From CAJCIS01 sp965276755 (GTDB taxonomy: Bacteria > Pseudomonadota > Alphaproteobacteria > Acetobacterales > Acetobacteraceae): a stretch of DNA of 64,000 nucleotides. Position 1 is the first letter of the stretch. Every line of letters starts with the position of its first letter. The stretch is from assembly GCA_965276755.1 (NCBI GenBank), contig OZ255625.1:3596001-3660000 (forward strand), written 5' to 3'. The notes under the pieces are model-generated. The model was not told the DNA's origin. It was given only the letters and a program-made list of their open reading frames with translations, and did not search any database. The translations under genes were made by a program, and so were the position numbers. Shown in pieces: positions 52,290-59,963 of the stretch.

Positions 52290-53117
52290 ATGTTCGATGG
52301 CCCAGACTCCAGCACCTCGCGCAGCGAGGAGAGCAAGGTCCCTCCGATTACCTGGATGTTCTGGGCCATCAAGATTGCCGCCACCACATTGGGTGAAACG
52401 GGCGGGGACGCGGTGTCGATGTCCCTGCGAGTGGGCTATCTGTCGAGCACGCTCATCTTCGCCGCCATCTTCGCCGTGGCAGTGATTGCGCAATGCGCGG
52501 CGAGGCGCTTCCACCCCGCCCTGTACTGGATCGTCATCGTGGCCACGACGACAACGGGCACGACCATGGCCGATTTTGCCGACCGCTCGCTGGGGCTGGG
52601 CTACGTCGGCGGCACGCTGATCCTGGCGGGGCTGCTCGCAGTCACACTTGCAACGTGGTGGGCCGTCACGGGATCGATCTCCGTCACCAACATCACCTCC
52701 ACACTAAACCAGGCTTTCTACTGGGCGGTTATCCTCTTCTCCAACACGCTTGGCACAGCGCTTGGTGATTATATGGCGGACAGCCAGGGCGGCGGTGCCG
52801 GCCTTGGCTATGAGAGAGGGGCGCTGGTGTTCACCGCGGCCCTGGCTGCACTGGGCGGGATTTACTTTCTAACCAGGCCCAGCCTTGGTGAGAGGCGCGC
52901 CAGCCGGCAGGGCGCACTACTTTTCTGGAGCGCCTTCATTCTTACGCGGCCCCTGGGTGCCACATTGGGGGACATGCTGACGAAGCCTGTCGATCACGGG
53001 GGGCTTGCACTCGGACGGCTCGCCTCCTCCGGCGTGATCGCGCTCGGCATGGCCCTGGCGATTTTCATGCTGCCCAGGAACAATCTGCGCGAAAGCCGAG
53101 GCGCAGGCCACGCTTGA
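52290..53117 (+). CDS. COG4705-type membrane protein with four internal repeats
   Basis: A 275-residue protein with about eight membrane segments arranged as four copies of one unit. Unit starts are FWAIKIAATTLGETGGDAVS, YWIVIVATTTTGTTMADFAD, YWAVILFSNTLGTALGDYMA and FWSAFILTRPLGATLGDML. Each unit has T-x-G-x-x-x-(A/G)-D near the membrane, so four aspartates or equivalent acids could line a path. This matches uncharacterised membrane-anchored proteins of COG4705. The start is ATG 52290 or GTG 52254. Confidence 0.82.
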   Translation: MFDGPDSSTSRSEESKVPPITWMFWAIKIAATTLGETGGDAVSMSLRVGYLSSTLIFAAIFAVAVIAQCAARRFHPALYWIVIVATTTTGTTMADFADRSLGLGYVGGTLILAGLLAVTLATWWAVTGSISVTNITSTLNQAFYWAVILFSNTLGTALGDYMADSQGGGAGLGYERGALVFTAALAALGGIYFLTRPSLGERRASRQGALLFWSAFILTRPLGATLGDMLTKPVDHGGLALGRLASSGVIALGMALAIFMLPRNNLRESRGAGHA

Positions 53118-53154
53118 GCGGAGCGGCGGAGCGCCCGCTCAAGCATGCGGCCGA

Positions 53155-53325
53155 TCAGGCGCGTTGCAGAAGCAGCACAATTAGGACGATCAGCAAGATC
53201 GTGCCGAGGCCAATGCCGCCATAGCCATAATGGCCGTAGGTGCCACCGCCCCAGCCACCGAATGTCGTGCCCAGCCCGCCGCCGAACAGCAGCACGACCA
53301 AGATGATCAGCAAAATCAGACCCAC
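53155..53325 (-). CDS. DUF3309-type small membrane protein
   Basis: A 56-residue protein: hydrophobic helix (GLILLIILVVLLFGGGLG), a Gly/Tyr-rich middle (WGGGTYGHYGYGG) and a second helix (GTILLIVLIVLLL). This matches the small DUF3309 family common in alphaproteobacteria, function unknown. The GTG start at 53325 follows AAGAGGGGA. Confidence 0.78.
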   Translation of the reverse strand: MGLILLIILVVLLFGGGLGTTFGGWGGGTYGHYGYGGIGLGTILLIVLIVLLLQRA

Positions 53326-53464
53326 GGCGCATCCCCTCTTCGAAATTTGCGTGAGCCTTCTACGCGCCCGGGCCGCCAGGGTTTTCACGAACGCATGAAC
53401 GCGGTTCAGTTCGATACAAGAAATGGCGCGACGGGCCTGCCATTCGCCCGTAGACTCTGCCGCC

Positions 53465-53785
53465 ATGCGCCTCTTGCTTGCCGTACTCATGCTCACCCTG
53501 GCGGCTCAAGGCCAGGCGCAGACCGTGCGGGGCGCCGGGGCGCGTCCCTGCGCCGAGTGGAGCCAGGCGCGGCGCGGCGGCGGACGGGCATACGAAGCGG
53601 AGCAATGGACGCTGGGCTACATCTCCGCGGTCAATGCCGGCATTGGTGGCCGGTCGGGCAGCCTTTTGAGCGCCGGTGCGGAGAAAGCCACCTTCGCGGC
53701 GATTGACGCCTTCTGCGTAAGCCATCCGGACGAGATGCTGTGGAACGCCATCAAGTCGGCGCTGTCCACTTCTCATGGCGCGTAA
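53465..53785 (+). CDS. Small exported protein, unknown
   Basis: A 106-residue product with signal peptide (LLLAVLMLTLAAQGQAQT). The mature part has two cysteines (PCAEWSQARR and IDAFCVSHPDE) likely to form a disulfide and WTLGYISAVNAG between them. This layout resembles Rap1a/Tai-like and other small periplasmic proteins, but a family cannot be assigned. It overlaps the next gene by 11 bases. Confidence 0.65.
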   Translation: MRLLLAVLMLTLAAQGQAQTVRGAGARPCAEWSQARRGGGRAYEAEQWTLGYISAVNAGIGGRSGSLLSAGAEKATFAAIDAFCVSHPDEMLWNAIKSALSTSHGA

Positions 53786-54089
53786 CGGTCCGCGCGTGCG
53801 CCACGCCGCGCCACTTGCGGCGTTAGCCTTGTGGGGCTGCGCGATGACCACAGGCATCATCCCCAACGGGCCCGGCACGTTCCTGGTCTCGGAGATGCGC
53901 GCGCCCGTGCTGGGCGGGGCCGCCGAAGCCCAACGTGTTGCCTTGAGCGAGGCCAACGCGTTCTGCGCCAGGCAAGGGCGGGTTTTCGCGCCTGTGGCCA
54001 TGGCGCCGGGCGGCTATCCTTATAGCGCTTATGGGCCTACGGAATTCTTGGTCTCGTTTAGGTGCGTCGTGCCCCCCCCCAGTTCCTAA
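53775..54089 (+). CDS. Putative small lipoprotein
   Basis: A 104-residue product with a probable lipoprotein signal (PLAALALWGCAMTTG). The mature part has two further cysteines (EANAFCARQGRVF and VSFRCVV). The last residues VVPPPSS and the TAA stop are encoded by the remains of a family 1 repeat. It overlaps the preceding exported protein gene, suggesting joint expression. Confidence 0.65.
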   Translation: MARNGPRVRHAAPLAALALWGCAMTTGIIPNGPGTFLVSEMRAPVLGGAAEAQRVALSEANAFCARQGRVFAPVAMAPGGYPYSAYGPTEFLVSFRCVVPPPSS

Positions 54090-54132
54090 AATTGACGGGG
54101 GGTCTGGGGGGGATGGCACATCTCCCCCAGCC
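54070..54132. repeat. Family 1 repeat, one full arm plus a deleted partner
   Basis: An intact plus arm (54094-54132, GAT/ATC stem) is preceded by GTGCCCCCCCCCAG and TTCCTAAAATT, remnants of the left arm and centre. The remnant is read in frame as the end of the upstream lipoprotein gene. Confidence 0.88.
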
Positions 54133-54138
54133 TTTTTC

Positions 54139-54468
54139 CTAGAATAAATTCTTCCCCGGCCCATAAGGCACAACCAAATCAGCCGGATCGGCCAAATTAA
54201 GCATCGCCCTCGCCCGCTCGTCCAGCGTATCCGGATCGATGTGATTGGCACGCAGCCCCGCGACCCGCGTCTCCCAGATGTCGAGTTCGGCCTCGGCCGC
54301 AGCCCGCTCCTTGTTGGCTAGAACCAGTTGAGTCCGGCGCACGGCGTAGGTCTTCAGCCCGTGATCGCCGCGCGTGGCATTCCACGCGAAATAGCCAGTG
54401 AGAGAGAGGAACACCGTGGGTGCGATCATCGCAATGGCGCCGCGCTTGACGCTTCGCATGAACCTCAT
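54139..54468 (-). CDS. ftsB: FtsB/DivIC-like septum formation initiator
   Basis: A 109-residue bitopic protein: short basic N-terminus, one membrane helix (APTVFLSLTGYFAWNATRG), a coiled coil (QLVLANKERAAAEAELDIWE) and a C-terminal YGPGKNLF. ERARAMLNLADPADLVVPYG is typical of FtsB in alphaproteobacteria, a partner of FtsL in the divisome. ATG 54468 or 54459. The usual neighbours eno or pdhA are not seen here. Confidence 0.8.
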   Translation of the reverse strand: MRFMRSVKRGAIAMIAPTVFLSLTGYFAWNATRGDHGLKTYAVRRTQLVLANKERAAAEAELDIWETRVAGLRANHIDPDTLDERARAMLNLADPADLVVPYGPGKNLF

Positions 54469-54535
54469 TCCGCCACCCTCGCTCCCTGGCACGCCGGGGC
54501 AGTCAATCAGGTTCCGCCCATGCCATCAAGCAAAT

Positions 54536-55510
54536 TCATGGGCGTAGAGCGCGCTGTTCCCACACGATCTGCGCCTCCGCATCGCCACCGCGCCGCATCG
54601 CAGTCAACGCGATTGCGATCGTGGCAACGATCCTGGCTTCGATCGCGCCATCGCGCGCGGCGCCCTCCCATACCGCCGCAATGTCGGGCTCGCCCGCCAC
54701 GCCCGCTGCCGCCACCGCCGGTGCTTCGATCACGCTGCGTCCTGTCGCGGCGTCCCAGACGTGGAGTTGCGTGGGCTTGGCCGGGTTGCGCTCCGCCTCG
54801 CCGCCGCCGCCTTTCAGCACGACCAGCCGCCCGGCCGGCCCGCCCCAGGCCAGGCGTTCGGCCACCGCCAGATGCGTCTCGATATAGGGCGGGTGGAACA
54901 CGCCATCCACGCCGGCGGGTGCGGCGGCCGGATTGAGCAGACGGGCCACGGTGTTGAGAGGCGAGCGCAGTCCCAGGCGGCGGCGCAGCCCCAGCAGCGC
55001 CGCAAAGGCCGGGCTCAGGGCGTCTATCGGCACATAGGCAAATCCCGTGTTCGCCAACGCACGCCCCGCCGCATTTGCGTCCCCGCACGCGGCGCGCCCC
55101 AGCGCCGGCAGCGCCTCGGCCACCGTCACGCCGCCGGAGAATTCGTTGCCGCCGTGCATCAGCACCGGGCTGCCCGCCCGCCCGAGCGCCATCGCCGCGA
55201 GCAGGAACCATGGCGCACGGCGCGTCCGCCCCGCGCCGTAGGATGGCCAATCCAGCGCGACCTGTAGATCGGGCAGCCGCATGCGCGCGCGGGCGGCAAG
55301 CACGAGGCCGGTGATCTCCTCGGGGTCCTCACCACGGTAGCGCAGCAGCATCAGCAATGCGCCGACCTGCACGGGATCGGCCAGGCCATCGAGCAGCAGG
55401 CCCATTGCGTCTTCGGCCTCCGCCCGGCTCAGGGCGCGCGACCGGCCGGGGCCGCGGCCGAGGGTCGCCACGTAGCCGGCCATGCGGTCCAGCGCTTCTT
55501 CCACGCTCAA
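54536..55510 (-). CDS. TrpD-like glycosyl transferase family protein (YbiB/TrpD2 type)
   Basis: A 324-residue relative of anthranilate phosphoribosyltransferase. VLMHGGNEFSGGVTVAEALP, FAYVPIDALSPAFAAL and RLGLRSPLNTVARLLNP follow the TrpD fold, but the family's PRPP-binding KHGNRA-type motif is altered to MHGGNE. Such YbiB/TrpD2 proteins bind nucleic acid rather than anthranilate. TTG 55510 overlaps the nagA stop, so it is translated with nagA. Confidence 0.8.
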   Translation of the reverse strand: MSVEEALDRMAGYVATLGRGPGRSRALSRAEAEDAMGLLLDGLADPVQVGALLMLLRYRGEDPEEITGLVLAARARMRLPDLQVALDWPSYGAGRTRRAPWFLLAAMALGRAGSPVLMHGGNEFSGGVTVAEALPALGRAACGDANAAGRALANTGFAYVPIDALSPAFAALLGLRRRLGLRSPLNTVARLLNPAAAPAGVDGVFHPPYIETHLAVAERLAWGGPAGRLVVLKGGGGEAERNPAKPTQLHVWDAATGRSVIEAPAVAAAGVAGEPDIAAVWEGAARDGAIEARIVATIAIALTAMRRGGDAEAQIVWEQRALRP

Positions 55511-56652
55511 TCGCCTGCCTCCCACACGCCGGCGAGCCAGGTGCCCAGCACCGCGCCCGCCGGATCGAGCAGCACCATGTCTGCCTGCTGGCCCGCCGCA
55601 ATGCGGCCATGCCGCGCGCCCACGCCGAGGAAATCGGCGGGATTGGCGCTGGCCATGCAGATCGCCGCCGCCTGTGTCACGCCGAGCATGAAAGTCGCGT
55701 TGCGCACGGCCTGGGCCAGGCACAGATCGGCGCCGGCCAGCGTGCCGTCCTCAGCCGTCAGACGGCCGCCCTCGCGCAGGATGGTGCGGCCCTGCAGCAC
55801 GAAGCTTTCCGCCTTCGTGCCCGTGGGCGCCATGGCGTCCGAGACCAGCATGGTGCGCGAGACCGGTTTTGTGGACAGCATCAGGGCCAGCATGGCGGGA
55901 TGGACGTGGTGGCCGTCCACGATCACGCCCACGTAACGGTCGGATAGCAGCGCCGCGGCCACCAGGCCGGGCGCGCGGGCGGTGGGTGGGTCCATGGCGT
56001 TGAAGAGGTGCGTGACGCCGGTGACTGAGGGACCTACCGCCTCGTAGGCCGTCGCGGAATGCCCTGCCGAGAGGATCACGCCTGCGCGCGCCAGGCGGTG
56101 CCAGGTGTCGGGCGGGGCGCATTCGGGTGCGATGGTCAGCAGCACGACGCCTGCACGCGCGGCGGCCAGGGCGCCGAGCAGGGCCAGATCGGCTTCGTCC
56201 GGCGGGCGGATCAGGTTGGGCTGGTGCACGCCTGGGCGCGCGGCACTGAGGAAGGGGCCCTCGAAATGGATGCCCAGCAATCCGGTGCCTGGTGCGCCGA
56301 AGTTGCGGGCTGTTTCGGCGGCACGGGCCAGCGTGTCGCGATCTGACGTGATTAACGTGGGCAGGATGGCAGTCGTGCCGAGGCGGCGATGGGCGCGGGC
56401 GATGAGGCGCGCCGCCTCGGGGGAGGGGTCATCGTTGAACTGCACGCCGCCGCCGCCATTGACCTGGATATCGATCAGGCCGGGGGCGAGCAGGCATTCG
56501 GGTGGGAGTGCGTGGCGGCGGGCGGGCGGGGCAGCGGTGGCGGGCAGTAGGGCGGCGATGTTGCCGTCTGGGCCGACCAGCACGCCAAGGTCAGGGTCGA
56601 TGGCGCCGGAAGCTGTCAGGGTGGCGCAGCCGTGCAGGAAGACACTGTCCAT
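55507..56652 (-). CDS. nagA: N-acetylglucosamine-6-phosphate deacetylase
   Basis: NagA removes acetate from GlcNAc-6-phosphate in amino-sugar recycling. The 381-residue amidohydrolase shows PGLIDIQVNGGGGVQFND, the metal-ligand GIHFEGPFLS, LSAGHSATAYEA, THLFNAMDPP, VDGHHVHPAM and the catalytic aspartate in LVSDAMAPTG. ATG 56652 follows AGGAAG. nagB is not adjacent. Confidence 0.93.
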   Translation of the reverse strand: MDSVFLHGCATLTASGAIDPDLGVLVGPDGNIAALLPATAAPPARRHALPPECLLAPGLIDIQVNGGGGVQFNDDPSPEAARLIARAHRRLGTTAILPTLITSDRDTLARAAETARNFGAPGTGLLGIHFEGPFLSAARPGVHQPNLIRPPDEADLALLGALAAARAGVVLLTIAPECAPPDTWHRLARAGVILSAGHSATAYEAVGPSVTGVTHLFNAMDPPTARAPGLVAAALLSDRYVGVIVDGHHVHPAMLALMLSTKPVSRTMLVSDAMAPTGTKAESFVLQGRTILREGGRLTAEDGTLAGADLCLAQAVRNATFMLGVTQAAAICMASANPADFLGVGARHGRIAAGQQADMVLLDPAGAVLGTWLAGVWEAGD

Positions 56653-56743
56653 CTTCCTGCCTACCCAGGTTTACAGTGTTTCGCCTAGCCGGTACGGTCC
56701 GGCTCTGCCCACCATCGGGCCAAATCGACCGGGGAACACCACC

Positions 56744-57040
56744 ATGAGCGTCAGTGACATCGAAAGCGCCTTTTCCAGCCGGCTCGACCAGTTCGGCGAG
56801 CTTGGCGCCACGGTGAAGTTCGATTTTGGCGATGACCGGATTTACGTTGACGGCACGCAGAAGCCTGCGGTGATGAGCCACGAGGATCGCGACGCCGATT
56901 GCGTGCTGACGATTACGCCGGAGAATTTGGAGGCCATACAAGCGGGCAAGCTGGACCCGACGATGGCGTTCATGACGGGCAAGCTGAAGGTAAAGGGCTC
57001 GACGGCGATTGCGATGAAGTTGAGTTCCGTCCTTAAATAA
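56744..57040 (+). CDS. SCP2 sterol-binding-domain protein
   Basis: A 98-residue protein consisting of one SCP2 fold: VKFDFGDDRIYVDGTQKPAV, then DADCVLTITPENLEAIQAGK and the signature PTMAFMTGKLKVKGSTAIA. Such proteins bind lipids; in a hopanoid maker a hopanoid ligand is imaginable but unsupported. The last codons (VLK) and TAA stop fall in the centre of a family 1 repeat. Confidence 0.9.
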   Translation: MSVSDIESAFSSRLDQFGELGATVKFDFGDDRIYVDGTQKPAVMSHEDRDADCVLTITPENLEAIQAGKLDPTMAFMTGKLKVKGSTAIAMKLSSVLK

Positions 57041-57045
57041 AATGA

Positions 57046-57083
57046 AGACGGGGGGTTTGGGGGGGCAGGCACTGCTCCCCCAA
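57046..57083 (+). repeat. Family 1 repeat, single arm plus centre
   Basis: A plus-oriented arm with GCA/TGC stem around GGCAC. The bases just before it (CCTTAAATAAAATGAA) match the centre sequence and contain the stop of the SCP2 gene. Confidence 0.9.
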
Positions 57084-57117
57084 CTTGCCTTACTTTTTGA
57101 TGAAAGTTAGCGAAGTC

Positions 57118-57591
57118 ATGTTTCAGATTATCACCAAGGCAGCCGCCATTTTGACGCTTACTGGGGCTTCGGCTTTCGCGCTGGAAGCGTCCAAGACTGT
57201 GGACATCAAGGCGCCGCCGGCGAAGGTTTGGGCGACCATTGGAGATTTCTGCGGTATTGCTCAATGGCATCCGGCGATTTCCTCCTGCACGCCATCCGTG
57301 CAGGGCCGCGCGCATTTGCGCACGTTGGCGTTGAAGGGCGGTGGCACGATTGTGGAGCGCCAGCTTGTGCGTAACGAACGCACGATGAGTTACAGCTACA
57401 CGATTGTCAGTTCTCCGCTGCCAGTCGATCATTACCGCTCGACGATTGCGGTGACGCCCAGTGCGGATGGCAGCACGGTGAGCTGGTCGGGCAATTTCGT
57501 CGCCAAGGGTGCCGATGACGCGCATGCGATTGCGGCAATTCAGGGGATTTATGATAGCGGGCTGCCAGCGCTGGCGCAGAAGGCGCAGTAG
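57118..57591 (+). CDS. Exported SRPBCC (START-like) protein
   Basis: A 157-residue protein with signal peptide (ITKAAAILTLTGASAFALEA) and a polyketide-cyclase/START fold: VDIKAPPAKVWATIGDFCGI, AQWHPAISSC and VSWSGNFVAKGADD. It should bind a hydrophobic ligand in the periplasm. The start is ATG 57118, with ATG 57100 as an alternative. Confidence 0.83.
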   Translation: MFQIITKAAAILTLTGASAFALEASKTVDIKAPPAKVWATIGDFCGIAQWHPAISSCTPSVQGRAHLRTLALKGGGTIVERQLVRNERTMSYSYTIVSSPLPVDHYRSTIAVTPSADGSTVSWSGNFVAKGADDAHAIAAIQGIYDSGLPALAQKAQ

Positions 57592-57755
57592 AAAACATGG
57601 GAGAATGAGGCACTCAAAGCATAAGGCCGCCCATGGTCGAGGCGAGCCATGCCGATGCCGTTGTGAGTCACCTTGATGACGTCAGGGCCGGCGCTCACGC
57701 TTACGGGGCGTTCGCTGACGCGCCCGGGCTGGACGCTGGCGGTCGCTTCTGGCGA
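57592..57755. other. Short intergenic region
   Basis: No supported gene between the convergent SRPBCC and Imm53-like genes. Small frames here show no family features. Confidence 0.5.
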
Positions 57756-58043
57756 CTACGTCTCCAGCCAGTTCACGAACAATTCGAGCAGATCATCCAG
57801 CCTCTGTGGACTACAGGCACCCTGGAAGGTCCCTTCACGAACCCAGGCGTGTAGCCAATCATCTTTGGAATGGTCCTGCTTTATTTCGGTGAAATCCTTG
57901 CTCTGAACTGCGGTCGCCTCAAGATCGATCGTCAGGCGCCAGCCAGGGTTATCTACAGTGCAAATCTCTATGCCGGTTTGGTGCTCCCAGTCGCCATCGC
58001 ATCGTGCTGCGTACCATCCTTGAAGACGTTCAAGCGCAGTCAT
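57756..58043 (-). CDS. Imm53-like immunity protein
   Basis: A 95-residue protein: MTALERLQGWYAARCDGDWE, then TVDNPGWRLTIDLEAT, DDWLHAWVREGTFQGACSP and LDDLLELFVNWLE. The WY..QCDGDWEH and DNPGW motifs are those of Imm53, an immunity family of polymorphic toxin systems. ATG 58043 overlaps the stop of a 39-residue ORF (ATGA). No polymorphic toxin gene is visible, so this is an orphan immunity gene carried at the end of the hopanoid operon. Confidence 0.78.
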   Translation of the reverse strand: MTALERLQGWYAARCDGDWEHQTGIEICTVDNPGWRLTIDLEATAVQSKDFTEIKQDHSKDDWLHAWVREGTFQGACSPQRLDDLLELFVNWLET

Positions 58044-58159
58044 TCGGAGTTTGCAGCGCTTTGCATTGCCGCGCAATCATCCATCGATCGTTTTACCCGT
58101 TCGCAAAACGGTAGGCCTGTTCCTCCCCGCCCTCGTTCATAAATTGAGTCGTCCATCAT
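58040..58159 (-). CDS. Thirty-nine-residue coupled ORF, unknown
   Basis: Begins at overlapping ATGs (58159 or 58156) that share bases with the hpnD stop, and its own TGA overlaps the Imm53-like start. The peptide reads DDSIYERGRGGTGLPFCERV, ending MQSAANSE. The double overlap argues that it is translated. It may be the remnant of a larger gene or a linker that couples the Imm53-like gene to hpnD. No family is recognised. Confidence 0.5.
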   Translation of the reverse strand: MMDDSIYERGRGGTGLPFCERVKRSMDDCAAMQSAANSE

Positions 58160-59025
58160 AAGCTCGACGCCAACGCCCCCACTGCCAGCAAAATCTTGCG
58201 CCACAAGGGCAAGCTGACGCGAACACCAGGCGTGCGCCACCCAAGCCCGTCCATTTCCCACAGCACGGTCGAATAACTTGCCGCCATCAGCCGCGCCGGG
58301 CGCATCGCGCGCCGATCACACCGCGCCATCGCCGCGCGTGCGCGCGCGAAATGCGCGTGCGCCTGCGCACTGCCGCGCCGGCACACCGCGGCCAAGTTTG
58401 CGCTGGCCAATGCACGCGTGGGATCGGCCGGCACGCCCGCTTCATCGAGCCACTCGCGCGGCAAATAGAGCCGCCCGCGCGCCGCATCCTCGCCCAGATC
58501 GCGCAATATATTGGTCATCTGCAACGCACGCCCCAAATGCCACGCCACCTCGTCGGCAGCGCGCGACGCATCGCCGAACGCGCGCACCGAAAGCCGGCCC
58601 ACGGCGGATGCCACCTGGTCGCAATACAGATCGAGCTCGGCCTCGCTCGGTGCGACAACAATGCTCTCCGCGTCCGTCTGCATGCCATCAATCACCGCCA
58701 GAAAATCCGCCTCCCGCAACGCAAATCGGCGCATAGCCGGCAGCAACACGCGCGTGGTCGCATCCTCCGCCACTCCATGTGCCAGACCCGCAATGCGATC
58801 CCGCCACGCGGCCAGGCCGCGCCGTTTCTCCTCGATGGGCGATGGTTCATCGGCAATGTCATCGACCAGGCGGCAGAACGCGTAGATGGCATACATCGCC
58901 GCGCGCCGATCGGGCGGCAATATCGCCATGCCGCGATAGAACGAGGTCCCCGCCGCGCGTACCAGCCGCTCGATTTCCGCCAAATCCGCGGGATCCGCGC
59001 CCAGCGGCGCCAATCGCGCTCTCAC
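58156..59025 (-). CDS. hpnD: Presqualene diphosphate synthase
   Basis: HpnD condenses two farnesyl diphosphates to presqualene diphosphate in bacterial squalene synthesis. The 289-residue trans-prenyltransferase has the first aspartate motif in FCRLVDDIADE and the second in NILRDLGEDAARGRLYLP; TSFYRGMAILP opens the fold. GTG 59025 overlaps the hpnC stop (GTGA). The end overlaps the 39-residue ORF. Confidence 0.93.
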   Translation of the reverse strand: MRARLAPLGADPADLAEIERLVRAAGTSFYRGMAILPPDRRAAMYAIYAFCRLVDDIADEPSPIEEKRRGLAAWRDRIAGLAHGVAEDATTRVLLPAMRRFALREADFLAVIDGMQTDAESIVVAPSEAELDLYCDQVASAVGRLSVRAFGDASRAADEVAWHLGRALQMTNILRDLGEDAARGRLYLPREWLDEAGVPADPTRALASANLAAVCRRGSAQAHAHFARARAAMARCDRRAMRPARLMAASYSTVLWEMDGLGWRTPGVRVSLPLWRKILLAVGALASSL

Positions 59026-59846
59026 GCCAGCGCCCCCAGCGCACGCGCCACGCTGCGCACCACATCCATGCGCGTCAGCTTCACGCGCGCGGCCAGCGGA
59101 TCGCCCGCACGCAGGCGCGCCGTCAGCCGCCGCGCGAGTGCGACAATCACCGCGCATTCCAGTCGCAGCCGCACCCCGTTCGTGCGCGCGGGCAGACGCG
59201 CCGCCGCGCGATTGAGCTCATCGCACCTATCCAGCAGCGTGGAGAACACCACACGCAACGCCGGCGTCTCGCGTGGCCGCCGCAAATCCTGCACGGTCGC
59301 GCCGGCGGCCGCCAGCATGTCGAGCGGCAAATAGCACCGGTCCAGTTCCGCCAGATCGCGCGCGCAATCCTGCAAATGGTTCAGCACCTGCAGCACCGCA
59401 CACAACGCATCCGATGGCCCTCGGCACGCCTCCGGCGCCCCGTGCAGATCGAGCACGTAGCGCCCCACGGGCATTGCGCTGTAGCGGCAATACTCCATCA
59501 GCGCCGCCCAATCGGGCGTGCGCGGCGTGCTCGCATCTTGGCGGAACGCGTGCAGCAGATCGCGCGCGTGATCGGGTGTGACACCCGTTTCTGCCAGGCT
59601 CGCGCGCAAAGCCAGAGCGGCGGGGCTGCCGATTTCCCGTCGGCCCAGCAGCACGTCTTCCATGACGCCAAGCCGCGCGATCTTCTCGGCCTCGGCAAAA
59701 TCGGGGCTGTCGGCTATGTCGTCCGCGTTGCGCGCAAAGGCGTAGAACGCGTGCACGTGCGGGCGCAGCCGTGGTGCGATCAGAACGCCTACCGGGAAGT
59801 TTTCGGCTGAGCGGCTTTTGCCGGAGGGCGATTCGATGTTTGTCAT
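59022..59846 (-). CDS. hpnC: Hydroxysqualene synthase
   Basis: HpnC converts presqualene diphosphate to hydroxysqualene. The 274-residue protein starts with SAENFPVGVLIAPRLRPHVH and has FARNADDIADSPDF as first and NHLQDCARDLAELDRCYLP as second aspartate-rich motif. Its start, ATG 59846, lies directly beside a family 2 repeat, whose GAAGAAT-type sequence takes the place of a normal ribosome site. A TTG-led extension would translate the repeat. Overlaps hpnD. Confidence 0.93.
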   Translation of the reverse strand: MTNIESPSGKSRSAENFPVGVLIAPRLRPHVHAFYAFARNADDIADSPDFAEAEKIARLGVMEDVLLGRREIGSPAALALRASLAETGVTPDHARDLLHAFRQDASTPRTPDWAALMEYCRYSAMPVGRYVLDLHGAPEACRGPSDALCAVLQVLNHLQDCARDLAELDRCYLPLDMLAAAGATVQDLRRPRETPALRVVFSTLLDRCDELNRAAARLPARTNGVRLRLECAVIVALARRLTARLRAGDPLAARVKLTRMDVVRSVARALGALA

Positions 59847-59849
59847 GAA

Positions 59850-59962
59850 GAAAGATTCTTCTTTTTCTGAAGAAAAAGAAGCAAAAAGACTTTTGTCAGT
59901 TTGGCGCGTGGGCAAACTGGCAAAAGTTTTTTGCTTCTTTTTTTCAAAAAAGAAGAATCCTT
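59850..59962. repeat. Family 2 AT-rich repeat, facing pair
   Basis: Left unit 59850-59895 (TTCTTCTTTTT / AAAAAGAAG hairpin) and right unit 59921-59962 (GCTTCTTTTTTTCAAAAAAG) in opposite orientation around CAGTTTG-GCGCGTGGG-CAAACTG, itself inverted. It fills the space between hpnB and hpnC within one gene run, so it may attenuate transcription between them. Confidence 0.9.
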
Positions 59963-59963
59963 C

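Noticed and set aside
57633..57906. Small plus-strand frames opposite the Imm53-like gene
   Set aside because: They overlap the better supported Imm53-like gene and show no domain or ribosome site.
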